Source: Sphingomonas montana
GTDB lineage: Bacteria > Pseudomonadota > Alphaproteobacteria > Sphingomonadales > Sphingomonadaceae
Direction of reading: 5' to 3'
Length of the DNA stretch: 64,000 nucleotides
Assembly: GCF_001956315.1 (NCBI RefSeq)
Contig: NZ_MOLY01000033.1
Coordinates: 62,001 to 126,000, forward strand
Shown: positions 37,762 to 46,919 of the stretch, one piece after another
Position numbering within the stretch: position 1 is the first letter of the stretch
Layout of the letters: every line of letters starts with the position of its first letter
Translations under genes and position numbers: made by a program
Notes under the pieces: generated by a model
What the model was told of the DNA's origin: nothing
Databases searched by the model: none
Seen by the model: only the letters and a program-made list of their open reading frames with translations

Positions 37762-38904
37762 TCAGGGGCATTGCGGCGACTCCAGGGCCAGGGCGGCGGC
37801 TTTGGCGAACAGCGTGGGCAGGCCGGCACGGTCGAGGTCCGCGCGCGGCCACCACATGCCGTCCAGTTCGGCCGCGATATCGCGGATCACGACCGCGCGG
37901 AAGACGGTGAGCGTAAGCCGGAAATGGGTGAACACATGGGTGACGGTGCCGGGCAGCGCGGTCCAGTCGGCCTGGACCGGCGGGGGATCGGCGGGCGGAC
38001 TGGCGGGCAGATCGGCGGGCGCGGCATCGATCCATGCGCCGGTGGGCAGTGCGCGCATGCCGCCGAGCAGCCCGGTCGGCGGGCGGCGGACGAGCAGGAC
38101 GGCGTCGTCTCGTTCGATCCACCAGACGGCACCCTGCCGTTCGGGGCGGACCGCCTTGGCGGCCTTTACGGGAAAACGGGCGGGATCGGCAGTGCGGACG
38201 GCGGCGCAGGCGGGCCGCAGCGGGCAGACGGCGCAGGCCGGGCGGCGGGCGGTGCAGATCGTCGCGCCCAGGTCCATCATCGCCTGCGCGAAATCGCCGG
38301 CGCGGATGGGCGGGGTCAGCCGGTCGGCTGCGACGCGGATTGCGGGGCGGGCGGCGGGTAGCGGGGTTTCGATGGCGAACAGGCGGGTGACGACACGTTC
38401 GACATTGGCATCCACCACCACCGCGCGCCTGCCGAACGCGATCGCGGCGACGGCGGCGGCGGTGTAGGCGCCGAGGCCGGGCAGCGCGCGCAACCCCGCC
38501 TCCGTATCGGGAAAGCGGCCGCCATGATCGGCGACGACCGCGCGGGCGCAGGCGAGCAGGTTGCGCGCGCGGGCATAATAGCCGAGCCCCGCCCAGGCGG
38601 CCATCAGGTCCGCATCGGCCGCCGCCGCCAGGTCCGCCACCGTGGGCCAGCGCGCGGTGAACCGCAGATAGGCCGCGCGGACCGCGGCGACCGTGGTCTG
38701 TTGCAGCATCACCTCCGACAGCCAGACGCGGTACGGATCGGGCGCGGGCGCGCCCGGCGGTGCGCGCCACGGCAGGCTGCGGTGATGGACATCGTACCAG
38801 GCGAGCAGCGCGGCGGCGACGTTCGGCGTACCGTCGGCGGGCTGATCGGGAGGATGGTCGACGGACATATCGACAGGCAGGGCGACGGGCATATCGACGG
38901 GCAT
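37762..38904 (-). CDS. mutY: A/G-specific adenine glycosylase
   Basis: A 380-residue base-excision repair enzyme that removes A mispaired with 8-oxoG. Catalytic Glu in WLSEVMLQQTTV, HhH LPGLGAYTAAAVAA, catalytic Asp in VVVDANVERV, and the [4Fe-4S] cysteines CTARRPACAVCPLRPAC. The C-terminal part is the MutT-like 8-oxoG reader (FTHFRLTLTVFRA). The start is uncertain: the first ~20 residues (MPVDMPVALPVDMSVDHPPD) come from a small imperfect DNA repeat, and ATGs at 38892 and 38868 are alternatives. Divergent from the DUF721 gene, 26 bp away. Confidence 0.9.
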   Translation of the reverse strand: MPVDMPVALPVDMSVDHPPDQPADGTPNVAAALLAWYDVHHRSLPWRAPPGAPAPDPYRVWLSEVMLQQTTVAAVRAAYLRFTARWPTVADLAAAADADLMAAWAGLGYYARARNLLACARAVVADHGGRFPDTEAGLRALPGLGAYTAAAVAAIAFGRRAVVVDANVERVVTRLFAIETPLPAARPAIRVAADRLTPPIRAGDFAQAMMDLGATICTARRPACAVCPLRPACAAVRTADPARFPVKAAKAVRPERQGAVWWIERDDAVLLVRRPPTGLLGGMRALPTGAWIDAAPADLPASPPADPPPVQADWTALPGTVTHVFTHFRLTLTVFRAVVIRDIAAELDGMWWPRADLDRAGLPTLFAKAAALALESPQCP

Positions 38905-38930
38905 GGGGCCGCTATGGCATGGAGCGGGGG

Positions 38931-39530
38931 ATGACGGAACCGAAGACCAGAGCTGCGCCGAAACCGAAGGCGGTCAAGTCAGCGATCCCGAAGGCAGGCG
39001 CGGGCAAACCAGGCGCGATACCCGAGCGCAAGCGGGGTGGGGCCGCGCGTGCGGTGGCGGACATGCTGCCCGACGTGGGGCGCGCGGCGTTCCGCCGGTT
39101 CGGGTTCGTGCAATCGTCCGTCGTGACGCGTTGGCCCGAGATCGTCGGCGAACGTTATGCCGGCGTATCCAGCCCCGAATCGATCCGCTTCCCGCAAGGC
39201 GCGCGATCCGAAGGCGTGCTGACCCTGTTCGTGGAGGGTGCGCATGCGGTGATGATGCAGCATGTGGCACCCGCCATCGTGGAGCGCGTGAACCGGTTCT
39301 TCGGATATCCGGCGGTGGCGCGGATCGCGATCCGGCAGGGGGCGGCGGTGGCGCGCGCGAAGCCCGTGCCGATCCGGCCCGCGGTGCCCGTATCGGCGGA
39401 GGTCGGCGACAGCCTGCGCGCGATCGCGGACCCGGAACTGCGCGCCTGCCTGGCCGGGCTGGCCGGTGCGCTGGCGACGACGACGGGGCCGCCGGTGTTG
39501 GATATTCCGTTGATGGGCAAGGTGCGGTGA
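38931..39530 (+). CDS. DUF721 domain protein
   Basis: A 199-residue protein with a basic, Pro/Lys-rich N-terminus and a DUF721 domain (VADMLPDVGRAAFRRFGF, VVTRWPEIVGERYAGVSSPE, GAHAVMMQHVAPAIVERVNR). Start at 38931 with GGAGCGGGGG just upstream. DUF721 proteins have been linked to DNA replication or chromosome segregation in actinobacteria; the role here is unknown. It is followed after 2 bases by the first DsbA-like gene. Confidence 0.8.
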   Translation: MTEPKTRAAPKPKAVKSAIPKAGAGKPGAIPERKRGGAARAVADMLPDVGRAAFRRFGFVQSSVVTRWPEIVGERYAGVSSPESIRFPQGARSEGVLTLFVEGAHAVMMQHVAPAIVERVNRFFGYPAVARIAIRQGAAVARAKPVPIRPAVPVSAEVGDSLRAIADPELRACLAGLAGALATTTGPPVLDIPLMGKVR

Positions 39531-39532
39531 GG

Positions 39533-40237
39533 ATGGCGATGGACAGGATGCGGATCGGGATCGCGGCAGCCACGACGGCAATACTGGCGCTGGCATCGGT
39601 CGGCGGGCAGGCCGCACCGGCGAAACGCGCGACCGACTGGACCCGGACGATCGCGACCACGCCGGCCGGCAGCTATGTGATGGGCAATCCGCGGGCCAAG
39701 GTGAAGCTGGTCGAATATCTGTCGCTGACCTGTTCGCATTGCGCAGCGTTCGCGGCGGAGGGGATGCCGGTGCTGAAGCGCGACTATATCGCGCGCGGGC
39801 TGGTGAGCCTGGAGGTGCGCAATGCGGTGCGCGACGGGTTCGACCTGGCCGGCGTGCTGCTCAGCCGTTGTGCGGGGCCGGCGGGCTATTTCCCGGCGAG
39901 CGAGCGTATCCTGACGACACAGGCGGTGTGGTTGCCCAAGGCGCAGGCCTATCTGAATGCGAACGCAGCGCCGCCGGCCGACCAGGGGGCCGCGGCCTTG
40001 ATCGCGATGGCGCGTGCCGCCGGGTTCGACCGGGCGGTGCCGGGTGTGCCCCCGGCGCGCGTTCCGGCGTGCCTGACCGACCGCCGGCAGACCGCGGTCG
40101 TCACCGCAATGGTCGACGAAGCGTTCGGCAAGCGGCAGATTCCGGGTACACCGACGTTTCTGATGAACGGTGCGCTGCTGCCCGACACGTCCAACTGGGC
40201 GACGTTGCAGCCGAAACTGGCCGCCGCGCTGCGCTGA
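39533..40237 (+). CDS. DsbA-family thiol-disulfide protein, copy 1
   Basis: A 234-residue periplasmic thioredoxin-fold protein. Signal peptide IGIAAATTAILALASVGGQA. The active site is CSHC in VEYLSLTCSHCAAFAAEG (usual DsbA: CPHC), with cis-Pro in IPGTPTFLMNG. ATG at 39533 lies 2 bases after the DUF721 stop. A second homologue follows 29 bp on; the two probably work together in disulfide formation, as in other sphingomonads. Confidence 0.85.
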   Translation: MAMDRMRIGIAAATTAILALASVGGQAAPAKRATDWTRTIATTPAGSYVMGNPRAKVKLVEYLSLTCSHCAAFAAEGMPVLKRDYIARGLVSLEVRNAVRDGFDLAGVLLSRCAGPAGYFPASERILTTQAVWLPKAQAYLNANAAPPADQGAAALIAMARAAGFDRAVPGVPPARVPACLTDRRQTAVVTAMVDEAFGKRQIPGTPTFLMNGALLPDTSNWATLQPKLAAALR

Positions 40238-40266
40238 TCCCCTTATCCTACCGTTCGGAGACCGGA

Positions 40267-41037
40267 ATGATGATGACCCGTACCCTTCTTGCCCTGGGGC
40301 TTTCCGCGCTGGCGCTGGCCGCCTGCGGCAAGGCCGATACCGCCGCGGACGGCGGCAACGCGACCGCCGCCGCGACCGCGCCCGGCACGGCGGCCCCCAC
40401 CGCCGCGGCCCCGGCGGGTGGCGACTGGACGCAGGCGGTGACCAAGACCGCGGACGGCGGGTTCCGGATGGGCAATCCGGACGCCCCGGTGAAGCTGGTC
40501 GAATATGGCGCGCTGAGCTGTTCGCATTGCGCGGTGTTCGAGAAGGAAGGCCTGCCCGAACTGAAGGCGCAGTTCATCGCGCCGGGCAAGGTCAGCTACG
40601 AATTCCGCAACTACATGCTGAACGTGCTGGACGTGCCGGCCGCGCTGCTGACCCGGTGCCGCGGGGCCGAACCCTATTTCCAGCTGAGCGAGCAGATGTT
40701 CGCCAACCAGATGATGCTGTTCGACGCGGTGAAGGGCATGACCGAGGCGGAACAGGCGCAGCTGCAGGCGATGCCGCCCGAGACGCAGTTTCTGGCATGG
40801 GGCAAGAAGCTGGGCCTGATCGACTTCTTCCGGGTACGCGGCGTGCCGGAAGCGCAGGCGACCGCATGCCTGACCGACAAGGCGGCGGTCGAGGAACTGG
40901 GCAAAATGAGTGCGCGCGCGACCAGCGAGTATGAACTGCAGGGCACGCCAACGTTCCTGATCGCGAACAAGCCGGTGCCGAACGTGGCGGACTGGGCGGC
41001 GCTGAAGCCGGTGTTGACGAAGGCGGTGGGGGCTTAA
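40267..41037 (+). CDS. DsbA-family thiol-disulfide lipoprotein, copy 2
   Basis: A 256-residue paralogue of the upstream gene. Lipoprotein signal MMMTRTLLALGLSALALAAC (lipobox LAAC), an Ala/Thr-rich linker, then VEYGALSCSHCAVFEKEG with the same CSHC site and LQGTPTFLIANK with cis-Pro. Likely membrane-anchored in the periplasm. The three-gene run DUF721-DsbA-DsbA is tightly spaced and reads as one operon; the REP-like repeat follows 31 bp downstream. Confidence 0.85.
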   Translation: MMMTRTLLALGLSALALAACGKADTAADGGNATAAATAPGTAAPTAAAPAGGDWTQAVTKTADGGFRMGNPDAPVKLVEYGALSCSHCAVFEKEGLPELKAQFIAPGKVSYEFRNYMLNVLDVPAALLTRCRGAEPYFQLSEQMFANQMMLFDAVKGMTEAEQAQLQAMPPETQFLAWGKKLGLIDFFRVRGVPEAQATACLTDKAAVEELGKMSARATSEYELQGTPTFLIANKPVPNVADWAALKPVLTKAVGA

Positions 41038-41068
41038 GCGGCGCGCGCAGAGTAGCGCGGTCGTGACT

Positions 41069-41163
41069 GTCATCCTGACGGAAGTCAGGATCCTTTATCA
41101 CTCCGCCGGAGGGGCTTGGTCCAAACCGTAGTGATAATGGATCCCAGCGTCCGCTGGGATGAC
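41069..41163. repeat. REP-like repeat, copy at 41.1 kb
   Basis: A ~95-bp element bounded by GTCATCC and GGGATGAC. Left arm: TCATCCTGACGGAAGTCAGG, then ATCC. Inside are TTATCAC/GTGATAA and CTCCGCCGGAGG hairpins. Its first 42 bases match the reverse complement of 58373-58414 at 39 positions by direct comparison. It lies between the DsbA operon and the aldo/keto reductase gene. Confidence 0.85.
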
Positions 41164-41292
41164 TATGGCGGGGGAGGGGGCGGTGCTTTCCTCCGTCCGT
41201 GCCTGACCTTGCACGGCCGAGGCCCTCGTATGGCGGTGCATCCCATTCCCGTGGCCGGGCGTTCATGCCGCAACCCCATAGGAGTGCCCGCG

Positions 41293-42111
41293 ATGACCGA
41301 CCAGCCCAGCCTTACCCTGAACGACGGCCGGTCGATGCCGCAGATCGGCCTCGGCGTGTACCAGATACCGGCGGACGAGACCGCTGGCGTGGTGCAGGCC
41401 GCGATCGACGCGGGATACCGCGCGGTCGATACCGCGACGATCTATGGCAATGAGGAAGGCACCGGCGCGGGCGTGCGGGCGCGGGACGAGACGATCTTCG
41501 TCACGTCGAAGCTGTGGCGCGACGATTTCGGATATGACGCCGCGCTTAAGGGGTTCGAGAAGAGCTTCGATCGGCTCGGGCTGGACTGGGTCGACCTGTA
41601 TCTGCTGCACTGGCCGTTCGTGGAACAGGATCTGTTCGTCGAATCGTGGAAGGCGCTGGTCCGGTTGCAGCAGGAGGGGCGCGTGAAGTCGATCGGCGTG
41701 TCGAACTTCACCATGGATCATCTGGAACGGATCATCCACGATACGGGTGTCGTGCCGGCGGTGAACCAGATCGAGCTGCATCCCAGTTTCCAGCAGGTCG
41801 AACTGCGCGCGTTCCATGACGAGAACCGGATCGTGACGACGAGCTGGAGTCCGCTGGGGCAGGGGGCCGCGCTGGACGACCCCGCGATCGCGGCGATCGC
41901 GCAAAAGCATGGCCGGACGCCCGCGCAGATCGTGCTGCGCTGGCACATCGAGGCGGGACTGGTGGTGATCCCGAAATCGACCAGTCCGGCGCGGCTGGCG
42001 GAGAATATCGCGATCTTCGATTTTGCGCTGGATGCCGACGACGAGCGTGCGATCGCCGCGCTGGACCGGCGGGACGGCAGAATCGGACCGGACCCCATGT
42101 CGATGGCCTGA
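41293..42111 (+). CDS. Aldo/keto reductase (2,5-diketo-gluconate reductase type)
   Basis: A 272-residue NADPH-dependent TIM-barrel reductase. Family marks: MPQIGLGVYQIP, AGYRAVDTATIYGNEEG (catalytic Asp and Tyr), FVTSKLWRDD (catalytic Lys), DLYLLHWPF (His), SIGVSNFTMDHLE, NQIELHPSFQQ and VIPKSTSPARLAEN for cofactor. Likely reduces aldehydes or methylglyoxal; the true substrate is open. It stands alone; no strong -35/-10 seen. Confidence 0.9.
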   Translation: MTDQPSLTLNDGRSMPQIGLGVYQIPADETAGVVQAAIDAGYRAVDTATIYGNEEGTGAGVRARDETIFVTSKLWRDDFGYDAALKGFEKSFDRLGLDWVDLYLLHWPFVEQDLFVESWKALVRLQQEGRVKSIGVSNFTMDHLERIIHDTGVVPAVNQIELHPSFQQVELRAFHDENRIVTTSWSPLGQGAALDDPAIAAIAQKHGRTPAQIVLRWHIEAGLVVIPKSTSPARLAENIAIFDFALDADDERAIAALDRRDGRIGPDPMSMA

Positions 42112-42162
42112 CAGACGCACTGCCGCGCTCTATGCCCCCCCCGGTGAACGATGTGGGGGCAC

Positions 42163-43713
42163 ATGACGGAGATCGAAGAACGGGCATGGTGGGATCGGTG
42201 GCGGGTCCTGCTGCCGCTAATCCTGCTGCTGGCTGTGCCGTTGCTGTGGCCCACCGTGCCGCCGCTGAACGACCTGCCGGCGCATATGGGTCGATACCGG
42301 ATCATGCTGGAAGGGCCGGCATCGCCGCTGGCGGTGTGGTACGCGATCGACTGGAGGCCGATCGGCAATCTTGGCGTCGATCTGGCGGTGCTGCCGCTGG
42401 CCCGCGCAATCGGGCTGGAACCGGCGGTGAAGGCGGTGGTGACCGCGATACCGGTGCTGACCGGGCTGGGCTTCATACTGGTCGCGCGGGCGGCGCACGG
42501 ACGGGTGCCGCCTACCGCGGCGTTCGCGCTGCCGCTGGCCTATGGATACCCGTTTCAGTTCGGGTTCGTGAACTTCGCGATGGCGATGGCGCTGGCGTTG
42601 GTCGCGTTCTCGCTGTGGTTGCGGCTGGCGCAGGCGGGGCGCTGGCGGCTGCGTGGCGTGCTGTTCGTGCTGATCGCGCCAGTGATCTGGGTCGCGCATG
42701 TCTTTGGCTGGGCGGTGCTGTGCCTGCTGTGCGGCATGGCCGAACTGGTGCGGTATCGGCGAGCGGGGCAGGGGTGGCCGGTGGCGGCCATGCGGGCGGC
42801 GGTCGCGTGCCTGCCGGTTATGCCGCCGGTGCTGCTCATGCTGATCTGGCGATCGGTCGGGCCGGCTGCGGAGACCGCGCTGTTCTTCGACTGGCAGTCG
42901 AAGCGTGGCTGGCTGGAAAGCGTGTTGCGCGACCGGTGGGTGATGCTGGACGGCGCGTCGGCCGCGCTGCTGGCGGGGCTGATGCTGCTGGGTGCGGTCC
43001 GTGTGCTGCGGTTCGACCGGGCGTTGCTGGTGGGGGCGGGTGCGCTGGCGGCGGCCTATCTGCTGCTGCCCAAGGTATTGATCGGGTCGTTCTACGCGGA
43101 CATGCGGCTGGCGCCGTTCCTGGTCGCGCTGAGCGTGCTGGCGCTGGCGCCGCGCGTCGGCACGCCGCGCTGGATGCAGCATGGGCTGGCGGTGGCGGCA
43201 TGCGCGTTCTGCCTGGTCCGGATCGGGGCCGCGACCGCGAGCCTTGCGATCCAGGACCGGGCGATCACGGAACAGACGGCGGCGATCCCGCATATACCGC
43301 GCGGTGCGCGCGTGCTGGTGCTTGTCGCGCTGCCCTGCGTGCGGGGATGGGGGCCGCCGCGGATCGACCATGTCGGCAGCCTGGCGCTGGTCCGGCGCGG
43401 CGCATTCGTCAACGATCAGTTCGCCGATCCCGGTGCGCAGCCGCTGCGCGTGCGCGGCAACTGGCCGGCGGACTGGACGCGGTCGCCATCGCAGGTGGTG
43501 CGCGTGGGCGGTTGCGCGCGGGCCGAACCGTTGCTGGACGACCGGCTGGCCCGCTTTCCCCGCGCGTTGTTCGACCATGTCTGGCTGATCGGCGTGGCAT
43601 CGGCGGACCGGCCGGTGGTCGCGGACCTCACGCCGCTATGGGCGAGCCCGGTGGGTGCGCTGTACCGGGTCAGGCGTCTGCCGCCGCCGCCACGCGGGCC
43701 TGCGCGACCCTGA
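42163..43713 (+). CDS. Polytopic membrane protein, function unknown
   Basis: 516 residues with about ten hydrophobic segments, for example VLLPLILLLAVPLLWPTV, LVAFSLWLRLA, LFVLIAPVIWVAHVFGWAVL and VAACAFCLVRIGAATASLA. A periplasmic loop after the first helix contains LNDLPAHMGRYRIML, recalling GT-C-type glycosyltransferase first loops, but no catalytic residues can be confirmed. The start at 42163 follows GGGGGCAC; ATG at 42151 is the alternative. Its last 44 bases overlap the 3' end of the opposite-strand UdgX gene. Confidence 0.75.
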   Translation: MTEIEERAWWDRWRVLLPLILLLAVPLLWPTVPPLNDLPAHMGRYRIMLEGPASPLAVWYAIDWRPIGNLGVDLAVLPLARAIGLEPAVKAVVTAIPVLTGLGFILVARAAHGRVPPTAAFALPLAYGYPFQFGFVNFAMAMALALVAFSLWLRLAQAGRWRLRGVLFVLIAPVIWVAHVFGWAVLCLLCGMAELVRYRRAGQGWPVAAMRAAVACLPVMPPVLLMLIWRSVGPAAETALFFDWQSKRGWLESVLRDRWVMLDGASAALLAGLMLLGAVRVLRFDRALLVGAGALAAAYLLLPKVLIGSFYADMRLAPFLVALSVLALAPRVGTPRWMQHGLAVAACAFCLVRIGAATASLAIQDRAITEQTAAIPHIPRGARVLVLVALPCVRGWGPPRIDHVGSLALVRRGAFVNDQFADPGAQPLRVRGNWPADWTRSPSQVVRVGGCARAEPLLDDRLARFPRALFDHVWLIGVASADRPVVADLTPLWASPVGALYRVRRLPPPPRGPARP

Positions 43714-45067
43714 GGTCCTCGACGAAGCGCTGATATTCCTCCTCCGCCTGCACCTTGTCGGGCAGGCGGAGGAGGTAGCTGGGGTGGACGGTGACCCACG
43801 CCTCGCCGCCGTCGGCCAACGTGATCGCCCGTCCGCGCGAGCCGGAGATGGTGACGACCTTGCCGAGCAGCGAACGGGCGGCGGTGGCCCCCAGCGCGAC
43901 GGTGACGGCGGGGCGGACGAGGACGCGTTCCTGTTCGATCCACCAGCGGCAGGCGTCGATTTCGGGCGCGCCGGGCTTGGCGTGGATCCGCCTGCGTCCG
44001 CGCTGTTCGAACTTGAAGTGCTTGACCGCATTGGTGACGTAGACCTGCGTCCGGTCGATCCCGGCGGCGTCGATGGCGCGGTCGAAGACCTGGCCGGCGG
44101 GGCCGACGAAGGGACGCCCTGCCAGATCCTCCTGATCGCCGGGCTGTTCGCCGACGAACATCAGGCGGGCGTCGACCGGCCCTTCGCCGAATACGGTCTG
44201 CGTCGCCGGGCCATAGAGCGGGCACCGCGTGCAACCGGCCGCCTCCCCGCGCAGCGCGTCCCAGGCGGCCCCGGCATTGTCGCCGATGTCGGCATGCGCG
44301 GTTTCGATCATGCCGCTCTCCCTCTTTTGTGCGCCGGCCAGCAGATCGGGGATCAGTGCGGTTTCGGGCATGTTCTTCCAATATTTACGCGGCATTTCCT
44401 TAGTCATCGCGCCCACCTTCACGCGGGCGGGATTGAAGATCGCGGCGTAATAGGTCTTCCACATTTCCTCCAGCGGATCGCCGTCGGGCGCGTCGGTCTT
44501 GCGCGCGCCGGGGGCGAAGGCGAGCGCTTCGCCGTCCCAATGAACCGAGAGTTCGGGCGTCAGGATCGACCAATGCATGGTTGCGAAGCGGCGTGCGAAG
44601 AAGTCCGCATTGATCCGGACGATATGATTGTCCGGTTCGAACCATGCGACGTAGCGCGTTTCACCGCCATCGACCGGCAGTTCGCGGAAGCGGACGAAGG
44701 CGCGCATCTTGTGCATGTCGCGCCGGACGTCCTTGGCCATATGTTCGATGCGCTGGACGAGTGGATCGGCCTGGTCGTCCAGCAGTCGCGGCTGCGCGCG
44801 GAGCCGGACGAGCAGCGTGTAGAGCAGCGCGAACCGTTCGGGATCGCGGTGGCAGAGCGCGGTGCGGGCGAGATCGACGAACGGGCGGGGTACGGAAAAG
44901 GCGCCGCGGGCGGCATCGGGCGATGCCTCGTCCCCGAACAGGTCGGCCGGGCGTTCGCCGACCTGCCAGACGACGTCGTGCGGCGGCACCTGCGCCAGGG
45001 CGAGCGTGCGGGCGGCCGCACGCCAGCCGTCGAAATCATCCTCGGCAGACAGGGTCGCGACACGCAT
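43670..45067 (-). CDS. udgX: UdgX-family uracil-DNA-binding protein with DUF4130 N-terminus
   Basis: 465 residues. The N-terminal half (~1-250) is the DUF4130/TIGR03915 domain that goes with radical-SAM genes (MHKMRAFVRFRELPVD, MHWSILTPELSVHWDG, MPRKYWKNMPE). The C-terminal half is a family-4-like UDG: Fe-S cysteines in CTRCPLYG, motif A GEQPGDQEDLAG, and the UdgX hallmark loop RRRIHAKP, whose His forms a covalent bond with the abasic sugar in characterised UdgX. It binds uracil in DNA extremely tightly. Start at 45067 (MRVATLSAEDDFDGW). The radical-SAM partner lies upstream on the same strand, 561 bp away. Confidence 0.85.
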   Translation of the reverse strand: MRVATLSAEDDFDGWRAAARTLALAQVPPHDVVWQVGERPADLFGDEASPDAARGAFSVPRPFVDLARTALCHRDPERFALLYTLLVRLRAQPRLLDDQADPLVQRIEHMAKDVRRDMHKMRAFVRFRELPVDGGETRYVAWFEPDNHIVRINADFFARRFATMHWSILTPELSVHWDGEALAFAPGARKTDAPDGDPLEEMWKTYYAAIFNPARVKVGAMTKEMPRKYWKNMPETALIPDLLAGAQKRESGMIETAHADIGDNAGAAWDALRGEAAGCTRCPLYGPATQTVFGEGPVDARLMFVGEQPGDQEDLAGRPFVGPAGQVFDRAIDAAGIDRTQVYVTNAVKHFKFEQRGRRRIHAKPGAPEIDACRWWIEQERVLVRPAVTVALGATAARSLLGKVVTISGSRGRAITLADGGEAWVTVHPSYLLRLPDKVQAEEEYQRFVEDLRVAQARVAAAADA

Positions 45068-45628
45068 GACGACCAAGACGCACGAAAGCGCCGCGGGTTG
45101 CCGCGACCCGGCCGGCAAGCGTCGGAAGCGGATGCCGATCCCGCGGAGAACCGATGCCGATCGATGCTGAAGTCGGACCGGAACAGCGATCCGTCCGACC
45201 CACGTTCGGGGATAGTCGCCGTTCAGTTGGACGCTGGCTAATATGGCCCGAACCCGGCAGCCGGCCGGATGCCGTCGTTATTGGTCCGCGCGGGTTCGGG
45301 CTGGCGACGCAGGTGATGACACCGGCGCGCACGCTGAAGCATTCCGCATCGTGCGACAGGGTTCCAGCCGCCGTGGATTTCCACGCGCGGGCGGCTGGCC
45401 GGCGGCATAGTCCCGTGCTGCGGCCGGTGCGGCACCGCGCGAGCGTGCGGTAGGAAAGATGTGCGATTCGGGCATGGGGACCCCGGCTAGGGACGCGGAA
45501 CTGCCATGTCGGGGGCTGGGTGGAAAAGATGAGGGAAATGGTGAAGTTCGGGTTCCGATGTTGCGTTTGGCGGCACAGGATCCCGGCGTCCATACGGATC
45601 GAGTGCTTTCCGCCACCTGGACGGGGGC
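45068..45628. other. 561-bp gap between udgX and its radical-SAM partner
   Basis: No convincing gene: the open frames read as Arg/Pro-rich shadow. The gap is odd because these two genes are normally adjacent. It must hold the udgX promoter or a leader; no clear -35/-10 pair or hairpin was found. A small, unrecognised insertion is possible. Confidence 0.4.
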
Positions 45629-46876
45629 CTAAGCCGCGAAGAGTTCGAGCTGTTCCTTCTTCGGGACGATCTGCGTCTTCAGGTCGGCTCGGTCGGTGAG
45701 CGCGATGGGGCTCCAGTCGGCGGCGGCGATGAAGGGGCGGACCTTGGTGATCGACACGGTGAGCCGGCCGACATCGTCGAGCCGGAGCGCACGCCAGCGC
45801 CGGCTTGCGATGATCGCGTTGACGGCCTTCACGCCAAGCCCGGGGACGCGGAGCAGCAGTTCGCGCGGGGCGCGGTTGACGTCCACCGGGAAGGTTTCGC
45901 GGAACTTGAGCGCCCAGGCGAGCTTGGGGTCGATATCGAGCGGCAGCATGCCGTCCGCCCCGGTTGCGGCGACGACTTCCCTGGGCAGGAAACCGTAGAA
46001 GCGCATCAGCCAGTCCGACTGGTACAGCCGATGTTCGCGCATGAGCGGCGGGCGCTTGAGCGGAAGGATGGCGGAGGCGTCGGGGATCGGACTGAACGCG
46101 GAATAATAAACGCGGCGCAGGCTGAACCGGTCGTAAAGGGTGGACGCCTTCGTCACGATATCGCCGTCGTTCGCGCTGTCGGCGCCGACGATCATCTGCG
46201 TCGACTGGCCGGCCGGCGCGAATTTGGGGGCGGCGCGATACTTCTTGCGCGCGTCGTGGCCGTCCTCGATCGCGGTCTTCATCTCCTTCATCGCGCCGTC
46301 GATGCGATCGGCCGACTTCTCCGGCGCGAGCCGCTTCAATCCGCCGACGGTCGGCAGTTCGACGTTGATCGACACGCGATCGGCATGCAGCCCGGCCTGG
46401 CGGACCAGTTCGGGATCGGCGTCCGGTATGGTCTTCAGATGGATGTAGCCGCGGAACTGATGATCCTCGCGCAGCGATCGGGCGACCTCGACCAGTTGCT
46501 CCATCGTGTAGTTGGGCGTGTTGATGATGCCCGACGAGAGGAACAGACCCTCGATATAGTTGCGGCGGTAGAAGGAGAGCGTGAGGTTCACCACCTCTTC
46601 CGCCGAGAAGCGCGCGCGGCGGACGTTCGAACTTTTGCGATTGATGCAATAATGGCAGTCGAAGATGCAGCTGTTGGTCAGCAGGATTTTCAGCAGCGAG
46701 ATGCACCGGCCGTCGGGTGCATAGGCATGGCAGATGCCCATGCCCTCGGTCGATCCGATCCCCTTCTCCTTGCCGGCGCTGGACCGCTTGGAAGTACCGG
46801 ACGAGGCGCAGGATGCGTCGTATTTCGCGGCATCGGCGAGGATGGCGAGCTTTCCGCGGGTGTCGAGTTGCGCCAT
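45629..46876 (-). CDS. UdgX-linked radical-SAM DNA modification/repair protein
   Basis: A 415-residue radical-SAM enzyme of the rSAM/UDG-link family (TIGR03916). After KYDASCASSGTSKR comes the Fe-S motif CIFDCHYC (CxxxCxxC). The C-terminal part holds an HhH-like segment (RVPGLGVKAVNAIIASRRW), which fits DNA binding. Members are always found near UdgX-like genes and are thought to act in DNA repair; the chemistry is not established. Start at 46876 (MAQLDTRGK), although ATG at 46885 is open; neither has a strong ribosome site. Confidence 0.85.
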   Translation of the reverse strand: MAQLDTRGKLAILADAAKYDASCASSGTSKRSSAGKEKGIGSTEGMGICHAYAPDGRCISLLKILLTNSCIFDCHYCINRKSSNVRRARFSAEEVVNLTLSFYRRNYIEGLFLSSGIINTPNYTMEQLVEVARSLREDHQFRGYIHLKTIPDADPELVRQAGLHADRVSINVELPTVGGLKRLAPEKSADRIDGAMKEMKTAIEDGHDARKKYRAAPKFAPAGQSTQMIVGADSANDGDIVTKASTLYDRFSLRRVYYSAFSPIPDASAILPLKRPPLMREHRLYQSDWLMRFYGFLPREVVAATGADGMLPLDIDPKLAWALKFRETFPVDVNRAPRELLLRVPGLGVKAVNAIIASRRWRALRLDDVGRLTVSITKVRPFIAAADWSPIALTDRADLKTQIVPKKEQLELFAA

Positions 46877-46919
46877 CTGTACCATCTATGTTCTGTGAAG
46901 GGCGATGTCCAGATCGCGG

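Noticed and set aside
45036-46706. 556-codon antisense-like frame across the UdgX/radical-SAM gap
   Set aside because: It runs in the wrong frame through the radical-SAM gene and carries no motif.
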